Shown here in pieces: positions 8,570 through 17,496 of a stretch of 64,000 nucleotides of DNA (positions within the stretch are counted from its first letter, which is position 1; the number at the start of each line of letters is the position of its first letter). The notes beneath the pieces were generated by a model, which had not been told where the DNA came from, did no database searches, and saw only the letters and a list, made by a program, of their open reading frames with translations. Source of the DNA: Archangiaceae bacterium (GTDB lineage: Bacteria > Myxococcota > Myxococcia > Myxococcales > Myxococcaceae). Where the stretch lies: NCBI GenBank assembly GCA_016879935.1, contig JAACJQ010000153.1:1-64000 (forward strand), given 5' to 3'. Position numbers and translations under genes: made by a program.

Positions 8570-10441
8570 ATGAGACTCCTGCGTGCTTTGAGTGTGGTGG
8601 TGGCAGTGACGTTCGCGGTGCCGGCGTCGGCCCAGATGAGCTTCGAAGGGCTCGATCTCGGCGGCGGCAAGAAGAAGCCGAACAAGAAGCCGCCTCCGAA
8701 GAAGAAGGGCGACGAGAAGAAGCCCGACGAGACCTCGCCGCAGCCCGACGTCGAGCTGCCGGCCGAAGGCCTCGATCTCTCCAAGCCGGCCGAGACGAAG
8801 AAGAAGCCACCTCCGCCGAAGCCCGACGAGAACAAGCCCGCGCCGACCATGTCGTTCGACGCCGTCGACGTCTCGGGCAAGACGGGCGACCGCCAGCGCA
8901 TGGACGCGGCGATCACCCAGTTCAAGGACGAGGCGTTCGAGCCGGCTGCGCTCGCGTTCTTCGAGATCTCGCAAGACCCCAAGATGGCGGCGATGCAGGT
9001 CGAGGCCGAGTACTGGCTGGGCAAGTCGCTCTACAAGCTGGGGCTCTACAACTCGTCGCTCGGCATGTTCTCGAAGGTGCTCGGCCGCGGGAGCGACAAG
9101 AACAAGTTCTTCAAGAGCTCGCTCGAGTGGCTGTTCTTCATCGCGCGCAAGACGACGAACGAGACGGTCGTGCTCGACGAGATCGCGAAGTACGCCAACT
9201 ACGAGTTCCCCGAGCGGTTCCGCAACGAGTTCCGCTACCTGCTCGCGCGCTACAACTTCGTCTACGGCAAGGCCCTCGACGACGCCGAGCGCAAGGGTGA
9301 AGCCGACAAGGCGTTCGACGAGGTCAAGCGCCTGTGCCTCATGATTCCGAAGTCCGACCCGTTCTACCCGAAGGCCAAGTACCTCGAGGGGCTCTCGTAC
9401 TTCCGCGAGAACAAGCTCGAGGCGGCGCTCGAGTCGATGAAGGAGGTCGTGCGTGCGACCCGTTCGGAAGAGGGGCGTGGCGAGACGGCCGAGGCGCGCA
9501 ACCTGAAGAACCTGCGCGAGCTCGCGTTCATGCAGCTGGCGCGTACGCACTACGGCGCGCGGCAGAACCGCTACGCGATCTTCTATCTGCAGAAGGTCGA
9601 GCGCGGCGGTCAGCAGTGGCTCGAGTCACTCTTCGAGGCGAGCTGGGCGCATTACCGCATCGGCCAGTACGAGCAGGCGCTCGGCAACCTGGTGACGCTC
9701 TCGAGCCCGTTCTTCCGTGACGAGTACTTCCCCGAAGCGCTGATCCTCAAAGCCGTCGTGTACTTCGAGAACTGCCGCTACCGCGAGTCGCTCTCGATCA
9801 TCGAAGACTTCGAGAACATCTACGGCCCCGTGCAGGAAGAGCTGAACACGCTCGTCGCCAAAGACATGGAGGCCACCGAGTACTTCAACGTGCTCGACGA
9901 GGTTCGCAAGAAGAACAAGGCCGGCCAGGTGAAGAAGGGCAGCGTCGACGAGATCCTCGAGCGCATTCTGAACCTCGCCCTGACGGACAAGGACCTGAAG
10001 AAGACGGTCGACTCCATCGGCGAGCTCGAGGGCGAGATCGACTCCTTCGGCGGCAAGAGCGACGCGTTCAAGTACTCGAACCTCTCGAAGGCGCTCATCG
10101 AGCAGATGAAGGCGCAGCGCGAAGGGCTCATCAAGAAGGCGGGCATCATGGCGAAGGCCAAGCTCGACTTCGAGAACGGGCAGCTGAAGACGCTGCGCGC
10201 CAACGGCCTGCGCATCAAGTTCGAGACGACCGATCGCGAGAAGGAGTTCCTGCAGGAGCTGCTCCAGGCCGGCGGCCAGAAGCAGATCGTGAAGGACTAC
10301 AAGTACACGGTGGCTGTGTCTGACGATCAGCTCTACTGGCCGTACGTCGGTGAGTACTGGCGCGACGAGCTGGGCACCTACCAGTACACGTTGACCAAGG
10401 GCTGCATCGAGCGCAGCTCCGGCTCCGAGCTGCGCGAATAG
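8570..10441 (+). CDS. gltC: Gliding-motility periplasmic TPR protein, GltC-like
   Basis: 623 residues. The signal peptide (cleavage near ASA/Q, residue 21) is followed by a Lys/Pro-rich linker with two copies of the 'EGLDL' motif and a related 'FDAVDV'. From about residue 110 to 400 there are degenerate helical TPR repeats ('AEYWLGKSLYKLGLYNSSLGMFSKVL', 'PKAKYLEGLSYFRENKLEAALESM'), then long helical segments to the end. In Myxococcus, GltC is the large periplasmic TPR protein linking inner-membrane and outer-membrane parts of the gliding complex. The gene follows the GltA-like gene after one base, so the trio is one operon. Confidence 0.7.
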   Translation: MRLLRALSVVVAVTFAVPASAQMSFEGLDLGGGKKKPNKKPPPKKKGDEKKPDETSPQPDVELPAEGLDLSKPAETKKKPPPPKPDENKPAPTMSFDAVDVSGKTGDRQRMDAAITQFKDEAFEPAALAFFEISQDPKMAAMQVEAEYWLGKSLYKLGLYNSSLGMFSKVLGRGSDKNKFFKSSLEWLFFIARKTTNETVVLDEIAKYANYEFPERFRNEFRYLLARYNFVYGKALDDAERKGEADKAFDEVKRLCLMIPKSDPFYPKAKYLEGLSYFRENKLEAALESMKEVVRATRSEEGRGETAEARNLKNLRELAFMQLARTHYGARQNRYAIFYLQKVERGGQQWLESLFEASWAHYRIGQYEQALGNLVTLSSPFFRDEYFPEALILKAVVYFENCRYRESLSIIEDFENIYGPVQEELNTLVAKDMEATEYFNVLDEVRKKNKAGQVKKGSVDEILERILNLALTDKDLKKTVDSIGELEGEIDSFGGKSDAFKYSNLSKALIEQMKAQREGLIKKAGIMAKAKLDFENGQLKTLRANGLRIKFETTDREKEFLQELLQAGGQKQIVKDYKYTVAVSDDQLYWPYVGEYWRDELGTYQYTLTKGCIERSSGSELRE

Positions 10442-10464
10442 CGACGTCGTTGGGGGAAGAGCAC

Positions 10465-11496
10465 ATGAGCGAGCAGCGCCCCGTCACCATTGCGTTCGAC
10501 GTCATGGGTGGCGACCACGGCCCCATCGAGGTGGTGAAGGGCGCAGCGCAGCTCACGCTCGACGCGCCGAACGTGCACGCGCTGCTGGTGGGCGATCGCA
10601 CGCTCATCGACGAGGCGCTCTCGCAGGTGAAGCACACGGCCGAGCGCATCGCGGTGCATCACGCGCCCGACTTCGTGGCCATGCACGAGAAGCCCGCGGT
10701 GGCCCTCGACGCGCGGCCCCGGTGCTCGGTGCAGGTCGCGGCAGAGCTCGTGCGTGACGGTGAAGCCGACGGCATGGTGTCGGCCGGCAACACGGGGGCC
10801 GGGGTGCTGGCCTGTGCGCGCACGTTCAAGCTGATTCCAGGCATTCGCCGCGCGGCGCTCGCGACCGTGTACCCGACGATGGTTGGGCACGGCGACAAGA
10901 ACGACCCGTTCAGCCTCATTCTCGACGTCGGCGCGACGGTCGATGCGTCGGCTGACGATCTCGTCGCCTTCGCCGTCATGGGCGCGGCGTACGCGCGCAT
11001 CATCTCGAAGAACATGGACCCGGCGGTGGCGCTGCTCTCGAACGGCACCGAGGCGAGCAAGGGCCCGGCGCGCGTGGTCGAGGCGCACCAGACGCTCGCC
11101 ACCATCAAGGGCATGCGCGTCATCGGGAACGTCGAGGGCGTCGACATTCCCAAAGGGACGGCCGACGTCGTGGTGTGCGACGGCTTCGTCGGCAACGTGT
11201 GCCTGAAGATGCTCGAGGGCGTGAGCGAGACGGTGATGGGGCTCGCGAAGTACGCGTACAAAGAGAAGCTGCTCTGGCGCGCCGGCCTCGCGATGTTGTC
11301 GAGCGGCATCGAGCGCATCAAGGAAGTCACCGACTGGGAGCAGTACGGCGGCGCTCCGATTCTCGGCTTCGACAAGTTGTTCATCAAAGCCCACGGGCGA
11401 TCGAAGTCGCGCGCCATCACCAACGCCGGCAAGGTGGCCGCGAAGGCCGTGAAGAGCGAGCTGGCGAAGGCGATTCAGAGCTCGTTGCCCAGCTGA
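10465..11496 (+). CDS. plsX: Phosphate acyltransferase PlsX
   Basis: 343 residues, normal for the family. PlsX converts acyl-ACP and phosphate to acyl-phosphate, the donor for the first acylation of glycerol-3-phosphate in phospholipid synthesis; it is a peripheral membrane enzyme. Family landmarks are visible: 'IAFDVMGGDHGP' at the N-terminus, 'VSAGNTGAG', 'PFSLILDVGATVD', 'LSNGTEASKG', 'GNVEG' and the C-terminal 'GGAPILGFDKLFIKAHGRS'. The ATG at 10465 is preferred because a strong purine-rich site (GGGGGAAGAG) lies just upstream. It follows the gltC-like gene by 23 bases; no fatty-acid genes accompany it here. Confidence 0.95.
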   Translation: MSEQRPVTIAFDVMGGDHGPIEVVKGAAQLTLDAPNVHALLVGDRTLIDEALSQVKHTAERIAVHHAPDFVAMHEKPAVALDARPRCSVQVAAELVRDGEADGMVSAGNTGAGVLACARTFKLIPGIRRAALATVYPTMVGHGDKNDPFSLILDVGATVDASADDLVAFAVMGAAYARIISKNMDPAVALLSNGTEASKGPARVVEAHQTLATIKGMRVIGNVEGVDIPKGTADVVVCDGFVGNVCLKMLEGVSETVMGLAKYAYKEKLLWRAGLAMLSSGIERIKEVTDWEQYGGAPILGFDKLFIKAHGRSKSRAITNAGKVAAKAVKSELAKAIQSSLPS

Positions 11497-11554
11497 TCGT
11501 TCTCGCGAGAGCCTTTCCCGCAGTCGCTGCCGGGCGTACAAACCCGACTGCCCC

Positions 11555-12589
11555 GTGAGCCTGACCGATCGCATCGATCCGAGACCGCCGAAGAAGATCT
11601 ACCGGTGGGATCTCGACAAGACGTACCTGCAGACGGAGTTCGACACGCTCCGGCAACTCGTGCGCACGGCGCTGCAGAAGGCCCACGAGAAGAAGGCGGT
11701 TCCCGGTGCTGCGGCGCTGATTCGCGAGCTGCGTTCGTCGGGTGACTCTCGCCTGTGCATCGTCTCGGGCAGCCCGACGCAGATGCGCGCGGTGCTCGCC
11801 GAGAAGCTGCACCTCGACGGTGTGCAGTTCGACGAGCTGGTGCTCAAGGACAACCTGAAGAACCTCGTGCGCGGGCGCTTCAAGGCCCTGCGTGGCCAGG
11901 TTGGCTACAAGCTGCCGGTGTTGCTGCGCAGCCGCGCGAACGCTCCCGCCGAGGCCGAAGAGGTGCTCTTCGGTGACGACGCCGAGGCCGACGCCTTCAT
12001 CTATTCGCTCTACGCCGACATGGTCGCGCGCCGCGTGGGTGAGCCGGTCGTCTACCAGGTGCTGCAGGCCGCCGAGGTCTACGAAGACGACATCAACCGC
12101 GTGATGAAGGTGTGGGAGTCGATTCCGCAGGCCGACCCGGTTCGCCGCATCTTCATCAACCTCGATCGCCTCACCACGCCCGCGTCGTTCGCGCACTACG
12201 GCCCGCGGCTCGTGCCCATCTTCAACTACTTCCAGGCGGCGCTCGTGTTGATGGCCGATGGCCACTTGAACGCCGGTCAGGTGCTCAAGGTGATGGTCGA
12301 GCTCGTGCAGACGTCTGGCTACAACCTCTTCACGCTGTCGAACTCGCTGCAGGATCTGCTGCGGCGCGGGTTGCCGATCGCGCAGGTCGCGCAGAGCCTC
12401 GCCGAAGCGCTTCAGGGGCCACAGGCGATGCTGCAGGTGGTTCGGCCCGTGCCCGACATCATCGCGGCGTTCACGAAGCGGGCGGCGTCACTCGGAGCGC
12501 CGCCGGCTCCGCTGCCGACGAAGGACATCGACTATTTGTCGCTGCTCGATCACGCGCGCCCGCGCACGCACAAGAAGCGGAAGATCTGA
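11555..12589 (+). CDS. HAD-type phosphatase, App1/DUF2183-like
   Basis: 344 residues, GTG start. The N-terminal region has HAD motif I 'WDLDKTY' (D-x-D-x-T), motif II-like 'IVSGSPTQMR' and an acidic 'FGDDAEADAF' corresponding to the metal-binding motifs III/IV. The arrangement resembles the catalytic domain of yeast App1-type phosphatidate phosphatases (DUF2183), which fits its position next to plsX in lipid metabolism, but the substrate is not shown by the sequence. The C-terminal 130 residues are helical with no recognised family. Its stop shares a perfect inverted repeat, ATCTGAGTCAGAT, with the convergent LysM gene. Confidence 0.7.
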   Translation: MSLTDRIDPRPPKKIYRWDLDKTYLQTEFDTLRQLVRTALQKAHEKKAVPGAAALIRELRSSGDSRLCIVSGSPTQMRAVLAEKLHLDGVQFDELVLKDNLKNLVRGRFKALRGQVGYKLPVLLRSRANAPAEAEEVLFGDDAEADAFIYSLYADMVARRVGEPVVYQVLQAAEVYEDDINRVMKVWESIPQADPVRRIFINLDRLTTPASFAHYGPRLVPIFNYFQAALVLMADGHLNAGQVLKVMVELVQTSGYNLFTLSNSLQDLLRRGLPIAQVAQSLAEALQGPQAMLQVVRPVPDIIAAFTKRAASLGAPPAPLPTKDIDYLSLLDHARPRTHKKRKI

Positions 12590-12590
12590 G

Positions 12591-13184
12591 TCAGATCGGC
12601 GCGAAGATCTTGAGGCCCGAACGCCCGCCCGCCGCGAGCGTGTTTCGCTCGATGAAGTCGCTGTAGCTGCTGCGCCCGTCGCCCGAGGTGATGGCGGTGT
12701 GCCCGTAGATGCTGCCGAGCCGGCTCGAGGTGCGCTCCCAGGTGAGAATGAGGCCCGGCGTACGCAGCGCCTCGGCGAGCGACATGTTCACCTGGCGGAA
12801 GCGGTTGCGAGGCAGGTTGTTGTCGATCTGGTTGCCGTTGCCCCAGACCTTGATGCCGTACGTGCGTTGAATCGCGCGGCTCACGCCCGTCGCGCAGAGC
12901 CCCTGGCTGTTGTACCCGCCCATGCTGCCCGCCACCGCGCGCGCGTTCGCTGCGAGGCTCGACGAACCGTGCACACCCGAGCTGCTCGGCCGAACACCGG
13001 TGGTGTGCGTCGGCTTCGCGGGCGTGAAGGAGTCGGTCGAGCCCGGAATGCGGAGCGACCGGCCCGCATAGATCAGGTTCACGTTCTTGATGCCGTTGGC
13101 CCGAGCGAGCGCCGAGACGCTCGTCTTGTAGCGGGCTGCGATGCCAGACAACGTGTCGCCACTGCGAATCTTGTAGGTTCCCAT
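12591..13184 (-). CDS. LysM protein with CHAP/NlpC-like C-terminal domain
   Basis: 197 residues. A LysM peptidoglycan-binding domain occupies residues 4-47 ('[29 protein letters not shown]'). After a Ser/Thr/Pro linker, residues 85-197 contain C97 in '[10 protein letters not shown]' and H162 in 'YGHTAI', the spacing and context of a papain-like (CHAP/NlpC) amidase or endopeptidase. There is no classical signal peptide, which is usual for some LysM proteins delivered by other routes. It may cut cell-wall peptides of the cell itself or of prey. The catalytic role is inferred from two residues only. Confidence 0.7.
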   Translation of the reverse strand: MGTYKIRSGDTLSGIAARYKTSVSALARANGIKNVNLIYAGRSLRIPGSTDSFTPAKPTHTTGVRPSSSGVHGSSSLAANARAVAGSMGGYNSQGLCATGVSRAIQRTYGIKVWGNGNQIDNNLPRNRFRQVNMSLAEALRTPGLILTWERTSSRLGSIYGHTAITSGDGRSSYSDFIERNTLAAGGRSGLKIFAPI

Positions 13185-13271
13185 GCGAGAGTTCTCGACA
13201 GCGCCGCACTCTCGTTGAGCGAGAACCCTGTAAGCGGAGTTTGCGGAATCGCTGGGAAACCGAAAATCTCG

Positions 13272-14369
13272 TCAGTCAGCGCTCTCGTAGATCGCCCGCG
13301 TCGCCTTCGCGGTCTCGGCCCACGCAAACCGTGAGGCGTGCGCTCGACCCCGCGCTGCGAGCGCCTGACGTTCACTCGGGCTCGAGAGCAGCTGGTCGAT
13401 CTTCCCGGCGAGTGCGTTCACGTCGTCGACGCCGACCTGCCACGCGCCGGCACCGCACACCTCGGGCAGCGAGCCCGCGTTCGAGATGATCGTCGGCACG
13501 CCGAGCCGCATCGCTTCGAGCGGCGGCAGCCCGAAGCCCTCGTAGCGTGAGGGAAAGACGAACACGCCCGCGCGCTTCATCAGCGCGTAGAACACCGAGT
13601 CTTCCAGGTAGCCGAGGGGCCGCACGTCGACGCCGCGCTCCTTGAGCTGCAGCACCTCTGTCTCGATCGCGCCGCTCCCGAACCAGCGTTGCCCGGCGAG
13701 CACGAGCGTCGCGCGACGGCCCTGCGCGTGAAGCTGCTCCATCGCCTTCAGCACGAGGCCGACGTTCTTCCGCGCATCGAGCGAGCCCGCGTACAGCACG
13801 AAGGTCTCGGGCAGGCCGAGCGCGTCGAGCCACCTCACCGTCGTCGAATCGGGCGGCGCCACCTGCTCGACGTGATCGACGCCGTGATGAATGACGCACA
13901 CCTTCGAAGGATCGACGTCGAAGTGTTCGAGCAGGCTGTCACGCGCGACTTCGGAGACGCAGATGATGCGATCAGCCACGGTCGCCGCGCGCGCGAGCCA
14001 CAGCCGGAACTGCCAGCGAAACGCCGTCGAGACGGTCTCTGGCAGCAGCAGCGGTACGAGATCGTGCACCGTCAACACGTAGGGAACGCCGGGCACGCGA
14101 GAAAAGGGCAGGTTGAAGTTCGCGAGCGCGTGGAAGAGGCGCGGCTTGCGGCGGGCGAGCTCGAGCGCGAGGTTCACCACCGTCCACCCGGAGCGCGAGG
14201 CTCGGCCACGAGGCAGCTCTCCGCTCTTCCGCGCGCCCCAGCGTTCGACCTCGAGGCCCGAGCTCGTCAGCGCGCGATGCAGCTGCCGCGTGTACAGACC
14301 GATGCCGGTGATGGGCTCGTCCCAGAGAGAGGCGTCGAGGGCGATGGACTGCACGATGTGGGCGCCCAT
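13272..14369 (-). CDS. Family 4 glycosyltransferase
   Basis: 365 residues from the ATG at 14369. It is a GT-B fold enzyme of the GT4 type that transfers sugars from nucleotide donors with retention. The N-terminal domain has 'TGIGLYTRQLHRAL' and 'VLTVHDLVPLLLPET'; the C-terminal domain starts near 'FVLYAGSLDARKN' and contains the E-x7-E motif in 'YEGFGLPPLEAM'. The cytoplasmic enzyme probably adds a sugar during surface polysaccharide synthesis, consistent with the Wzm/Wzt exporter genes 6 kb downstream. No strong ribosome site is visible before the ATG. It is divergent from the PilZ gene at 14421. Confidence 0.88.
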   Translation of the reverse strand: MGAHIVQSIALDASLWDEPITGIGLYTRQLHRALTSSGLEVERWGARKSGELPRGRASRSGWTVVNLALELARRKPRLFHALANFNLPFSRVPGVPYVLTVHDLVPLLLPETVSTAFRWQFRLWLARAATVADRIICVSEVARDSLLEHFDVDPSKVCVIHHGVDHVEQVAPPDSTTVRWLDALGLPETFVLYAGSLDARKNVGLVLKAMEQLHAQGRRATLVLAGQRWFGSGAIETEVLQLKERGVDVRPLGYLEDSVFYALMKRAGVFVFPSRYEGFGLPPLEAMRLGVPTIISNAGSLPEVCGAGAWQVGVDDVNALAGKIDQLLSSPSERQALAARGRAHASRFAWAETAKATRAIYESAD

Positions 14370-14420
14370 AACACACGGCCGGTTACACGCTCGTGACGAG
14401 ATCGGGCAGGGTTCGCCGCC

Positions 14421-14720
14421 ATGAACGAGCGTCGCTCCCTCGATCGCAAGCCAGTTCGGTTCCTCGTGCAGCACCAGACGTCGACCGACGCCGGCTACGA
14501 GGTCGACTACGCGAGCGATCTCTCGGCGGGCGGCATGTTCATTCGGTCGAACGTCACGCCGACTCCGCACGCGACGGTTCACGTTCAGTTCGCGCCCGCG
14601 AAAGACGCTCCGCTGGTGAGCACCTTCGCGCGCGTCACGCACGTTACGCCGCACGGGTTCGGAACGGCCTTCATCGGCCTCGATGCCGAAGGCGCGCGTG
14701 CGATCTCGTCGGTGCTCTGA
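14421..14720 (+). CDS. PilZ domain protein
   Basis: 99 residues. The cyclic-di-GMP binding signature is complete: R9-x-x-x-R13 and D33-x-S35-x-x-G38, followed by the 'GTAFIGLD' strand. This is the minimal PilZ fold with no other domain, so it is a receptor whose output comes from protein contacts. It lies between two polysaccharide-related genes, divergent from the GT4 gene, so control of exopolysaccharide or surface properties by cyclic-di-GMP is plausible but not shown. It is not closely similar to the PilZ protein at 906. Confidence 0.88.
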   Translation: MNERRSLDRKPVRFLVQHQTSTDAGYEVDYASDLSAGGMFIRSNVTPTPHATVHVQFAPAKDAPLVSTFARVTHVTPHGFGTAFIGLDAEGARAISSVL

Positions 14721-14768
14721 GCTCGTCGTTTTCAGCACCAGCGCTGCGGCCTGAGCTCGATCTGCTGA

Positions 14769-17393
14769 TCAGGTCGCAAAGTGAGCGGTCGCCGACTTCA
14801 CGGCGGTCAGGCGCTCAGGCGGCACACCCGCAGCAGCTTCGACGACACACGAACGCACGACCACTGGCGACACCTTCTTCAAACGTTCGAGCGTCGCCAC
14901 GTCCCACGGGTCGATTCGGGGCATGCCCGGCTTGACCCCGACGCGCAGCTCGCCGCCGCTGAGTTCGAACGAGAAGGACGCGTTGGTCGCGGTGATGCGC
15001 TCGAGCTTCGGCAGCTGCGCGCTGGCCATCAGCAACACGTCGACCGGCAGCTCCCCGTGCTGGTTCGAGGTTCCGAGTTCGACGCGGCGCACCTTCGCGA
15101 AGAGCGGGTGCTGGAAGAGCGTCGGTGGCAACGGCACGAACATCGTGAGACCGAGACACTCGAGCTTCGGGAAGGCCTCGGCGCGCAGCGAGTCGGGCAG
15201 CTCGAAGTCGGCGAGCTCGATGCGCTCCAAAGCCCAGGGGAAGTCGCGGTTGGCTGCGAGCCCCAGCATCGCACCGCCCACGACGAGCGAACGAAGGCCG
15301 TACAGCTGGCCCTTCTCGATGAGCCGAGTGGCGGCCGGGCTGTCGACGGCGTTGGGGTGGTACTTCACCTGAAGCTCGCGAATGGTGACCCACTTCGGGT
15401 CGTCGACGAACGCGTCGAGATCGGTCACGACCTTGTACTCATCGACGCGCTCCTTCACGGGCAGACCGAGGTGGTAGTTCGAGAGTTGTTTGAAGATGCC
15501 GAGCTTGCGGGCGCAGGCGTCGTGGGCGCTCTTCACCTTCTCTCCACGTGAGAGCGCGACCGCGAGGTTGATGAACTCGGCGCGCGGGTCGCCACGCTCA
15601 GCGAGGAAGTCGGCGTAGACGAGTCGCGGCGAGGGATCGTCGGGAGCCGCGTTGATCGCCAACAGCAGGCCGAGCGCCTTGTCTGGCTGCTGCTCCGACT
15701 TCTTCGAAGCGGTCGCGCGTGCGGCGAGCTGCTCGAGCTTCGTGAGCAGCTTCGAGTCGTTGGCGAGCAGCGGCGTCGGGTTGGCGAGTCGATCGAGGTA
15801 CGGCTGCAGCGTTCGAACCGCGTGCGGTCGCTCGGCGCGGTTGCGATCGAAGTTGACCGCGTTCGTGAGCCGCTCCGCGTTGGCGCGCACCTTCTCGGCG
15901 AAGCGCGGGTCGGCGTGCGTGACGAGCAGGTCGTAGGCGCGGCTCCACAAGTTCGGCCGCGCGCCGATGTACGGGTCTCGTCCGAAGATGAGTCGTTCGA
16001 TCACACACCGGGCCACGCGTGGATCGGGTGGCCACGCCAGCATCGACTCGAGTCGGTGCTCGGTCAGCACGAGCGTTCCTTTGAGCAGCGTCGCCAACAG
16101 CGGCGTGACCAGCTTCGCGTCGAAGGGCTTCGCCGCGGCCAGCCAACGCTCGTGAAACGCGTCTGGCTTTCCCTCCTCGGTGAAGGGCACGGCACCGGCC
16201 TTCGCGAACGACTCGACCAGCTGCGCGATCTCGGGTGAGCGGGAGTGCTCCCAGGCCTGGCGCAGCGGCTCGAGGACGTCGAGTACACGACCCGCCTCCG
16301 CGTGGGCGACCGCCGCTTCGAGCGCCGCCGTCGTTCCAGCGAGCAGCGTTCGTGGCGCGTCGGGTTTCGGTGGCGCGGCCGCGACAGGTGTGGGCCCGGC
16401 GAGCAGCTTCTCGGCGTGCTTCTGCCGTTTCGCCACGCTCGCCGCCTGGGTCTTCGACAGCTCCGCAGGGGCCGGCAGGTCGTCGATGGCCCGCGAGATC
16501 CACCCCGCGAACTTCGGCCAGAACTGCGACTCGCCACCTTTCTTCTTCTTGCGAGCCTCGAGGCGCTTCGTGGCGCGCGTATCGACCACGTCGGGGAGCG
16601 CCTTGAACAACTGCGTCCACGCGGGGAAGTTGCTCGAGGCAGTGAACGGCGGCTCGTCGATCATCGTGAGGAGCGCTTCGCCGAGGCGCGGATCGGAGCC
16701 GTGGTCGAGCAGCTTGCGCAGTCGAAGCGGAATGGCCCCGACCGGGTCGTTCCAGAGCCCGGGCAGGAGCGTCGCGAGGTTCTCGGGACAGAGCTGAGTG
16801 GCGCGAGCCTTCCACTGCGCGTCGTAGTCGTCGGCCTCGGGGTCGAGCGCAGGCCAGGCGCGCGCATGGTGTTTCGAGAGCGTGTCGATGAGCGTCTCCA
16901 GCTCGGGAGCACGCGTTTGTCTCCACTCGTCGATCACGTCGGAGAGGGCGAGCGGCTCGGCGGCCGGGGTGGCGGGAGACGGTGCCGGGCGCTCCTTCGT
17001 CGCTTTCCCACGGAGCAGGGCAACGTCTTCGTCGGTGAGTTGCCTCGGCGTCTGCAGGCTCATGCCCAACGCGCCCTTCTTCGGTGCGAGCCCTTTGCCG
17101 GTCGTGAACTTCAGCTCGGAGATGAGCGCGGTGACGTCGCGCACCGCCAGCTTCGAGGGGGCGCTCCTCCACGCCTTCCCGTCGTGCTTCGGATCGACCA
17201 GCTCCCCGACGAGCCACAGCCGCTCGTCCGGAGGCCTGACCGTCACGAGGAACAGACTGCCGCCCGCCTTCAACCCGGTCAGCGCAGCGTTGGTGCTGAT
17301 GTAGCGGTCGAGCTCCAGCGCATCGCCTTCTCTGGCGTCAGGGTGGCTCGTTTCGAACTGCGCCTTGGCGATGATCGCGAGGAGGTTGGCCAT
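14769..17393 (-). CDS. Large protein with TIGR02996 repeat-companion domain
   Basis: 874 residues from the ATG at 17393; upstream in-frame starts to 17546 read through non-coding sequence. Most of the protein is helical and unrecognised. Around residue 625 it contains the short conserved block 'LLLAINAAPDDPSPRLVYADFLAERGDPRAEFI', which matches the TIGR02996 'repeat-companion' domain found in Planctomycetes and Myxococcota beside leucine-rich-type repeats. The following 230 residues have leucine-rich character ('LYGLRSLVVGGAMLGLA', 'FPKLECLGLTMFVPL', 'LPKLERITATNASF'), fitting that pairing. There is no signal peptide. The function is unknown; a scaffold or interaction role is likely. Confidence 0.75.
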   Translation of the reverse strand: MANLLAIIAKAQFETSHPDAREGDALELDRYISTNAALTGLKAGGSLFLVTVRPPDERLWLVGELVDPKHDGKAWRSAPSKLAVRDVTALISELKFTTGKGLAPKKGALGMSLQTPRQLTDEDVALLRGKATKERPAPSPATPAAEPLALSDVIDEWRQTRAPELETLIDTLSKHHARAWPALDPEADDYDAQWKARATQLCPENLATLLPGLWNDPVGAIPLRLRKLLDHGSDPRLGEALLTMIDEPPFTASSNFPAWTQLFKALPDVVDTRATKRLEARKKKKGGESQFWPKFAGWISRAIDDLPAPAELSKTQAASVAKRQKHAEKLLAGPTPVAAAPPKPDAPRTLLAGTTAALEAAVAHAEAGRVLDVLEPLRQAWEHSRSPEIAQLVESFAKAGAVPFTEEGKPDAFHERWLAAAKPFDAKLVTPLLATLLKGTLVLTEHRLESMLAWPPDPRVARCVIERLIFGRDPYIGARPNLWSRAYDLLVTHADPRFAEKVRANAERLTNAVNFDRNRAERPHAVRTLQPYLDRLANPTPLLANDSKLLTKLEQLAARATASKKSEQQPDKALGLLLAINAAPDDPSPRLVYADFLAERGDPRAEFINLAVALSRGEKVKSAHDACARKLGIFKQLSNYHLGLPVKERVDEYKVVTDLDAFVDDPKWVTIRELQVKYHPNAVDSPAATRLIEKGQLYGLRSLVVGGAMLGLAANRDFPWALERIELADFELPDSLRAEAFPKLECLGLTMFVPLPPTLFQHPLFAKVRRVELGTSNQHGELPVDVLLMASAQLPKLERITATNASFSFELSGGELRVGVKPGMPRIDPWDVATLERLKKVSPVVVRSCVVEAAAGVPPERLTAVKSATAHFAT

Positions 17394-17496
17394 GATCGGG
17401 CTGATGCTCTCAGGCCACGCGATGGATCGGAATTTCTGCCTGTGTCGTGAGCGAACGACGGGTGACGCGTGACGAACGCTCGGGTACAGCGCTCCC

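Noticed and set aside
8438-9550. Minus-strand frame of 370 residues opposite the gltC-like gene
   Set aside because: Arg/Val/Glu-rich antisense translation without any motif; the plus-strand TPR protein explains the region.
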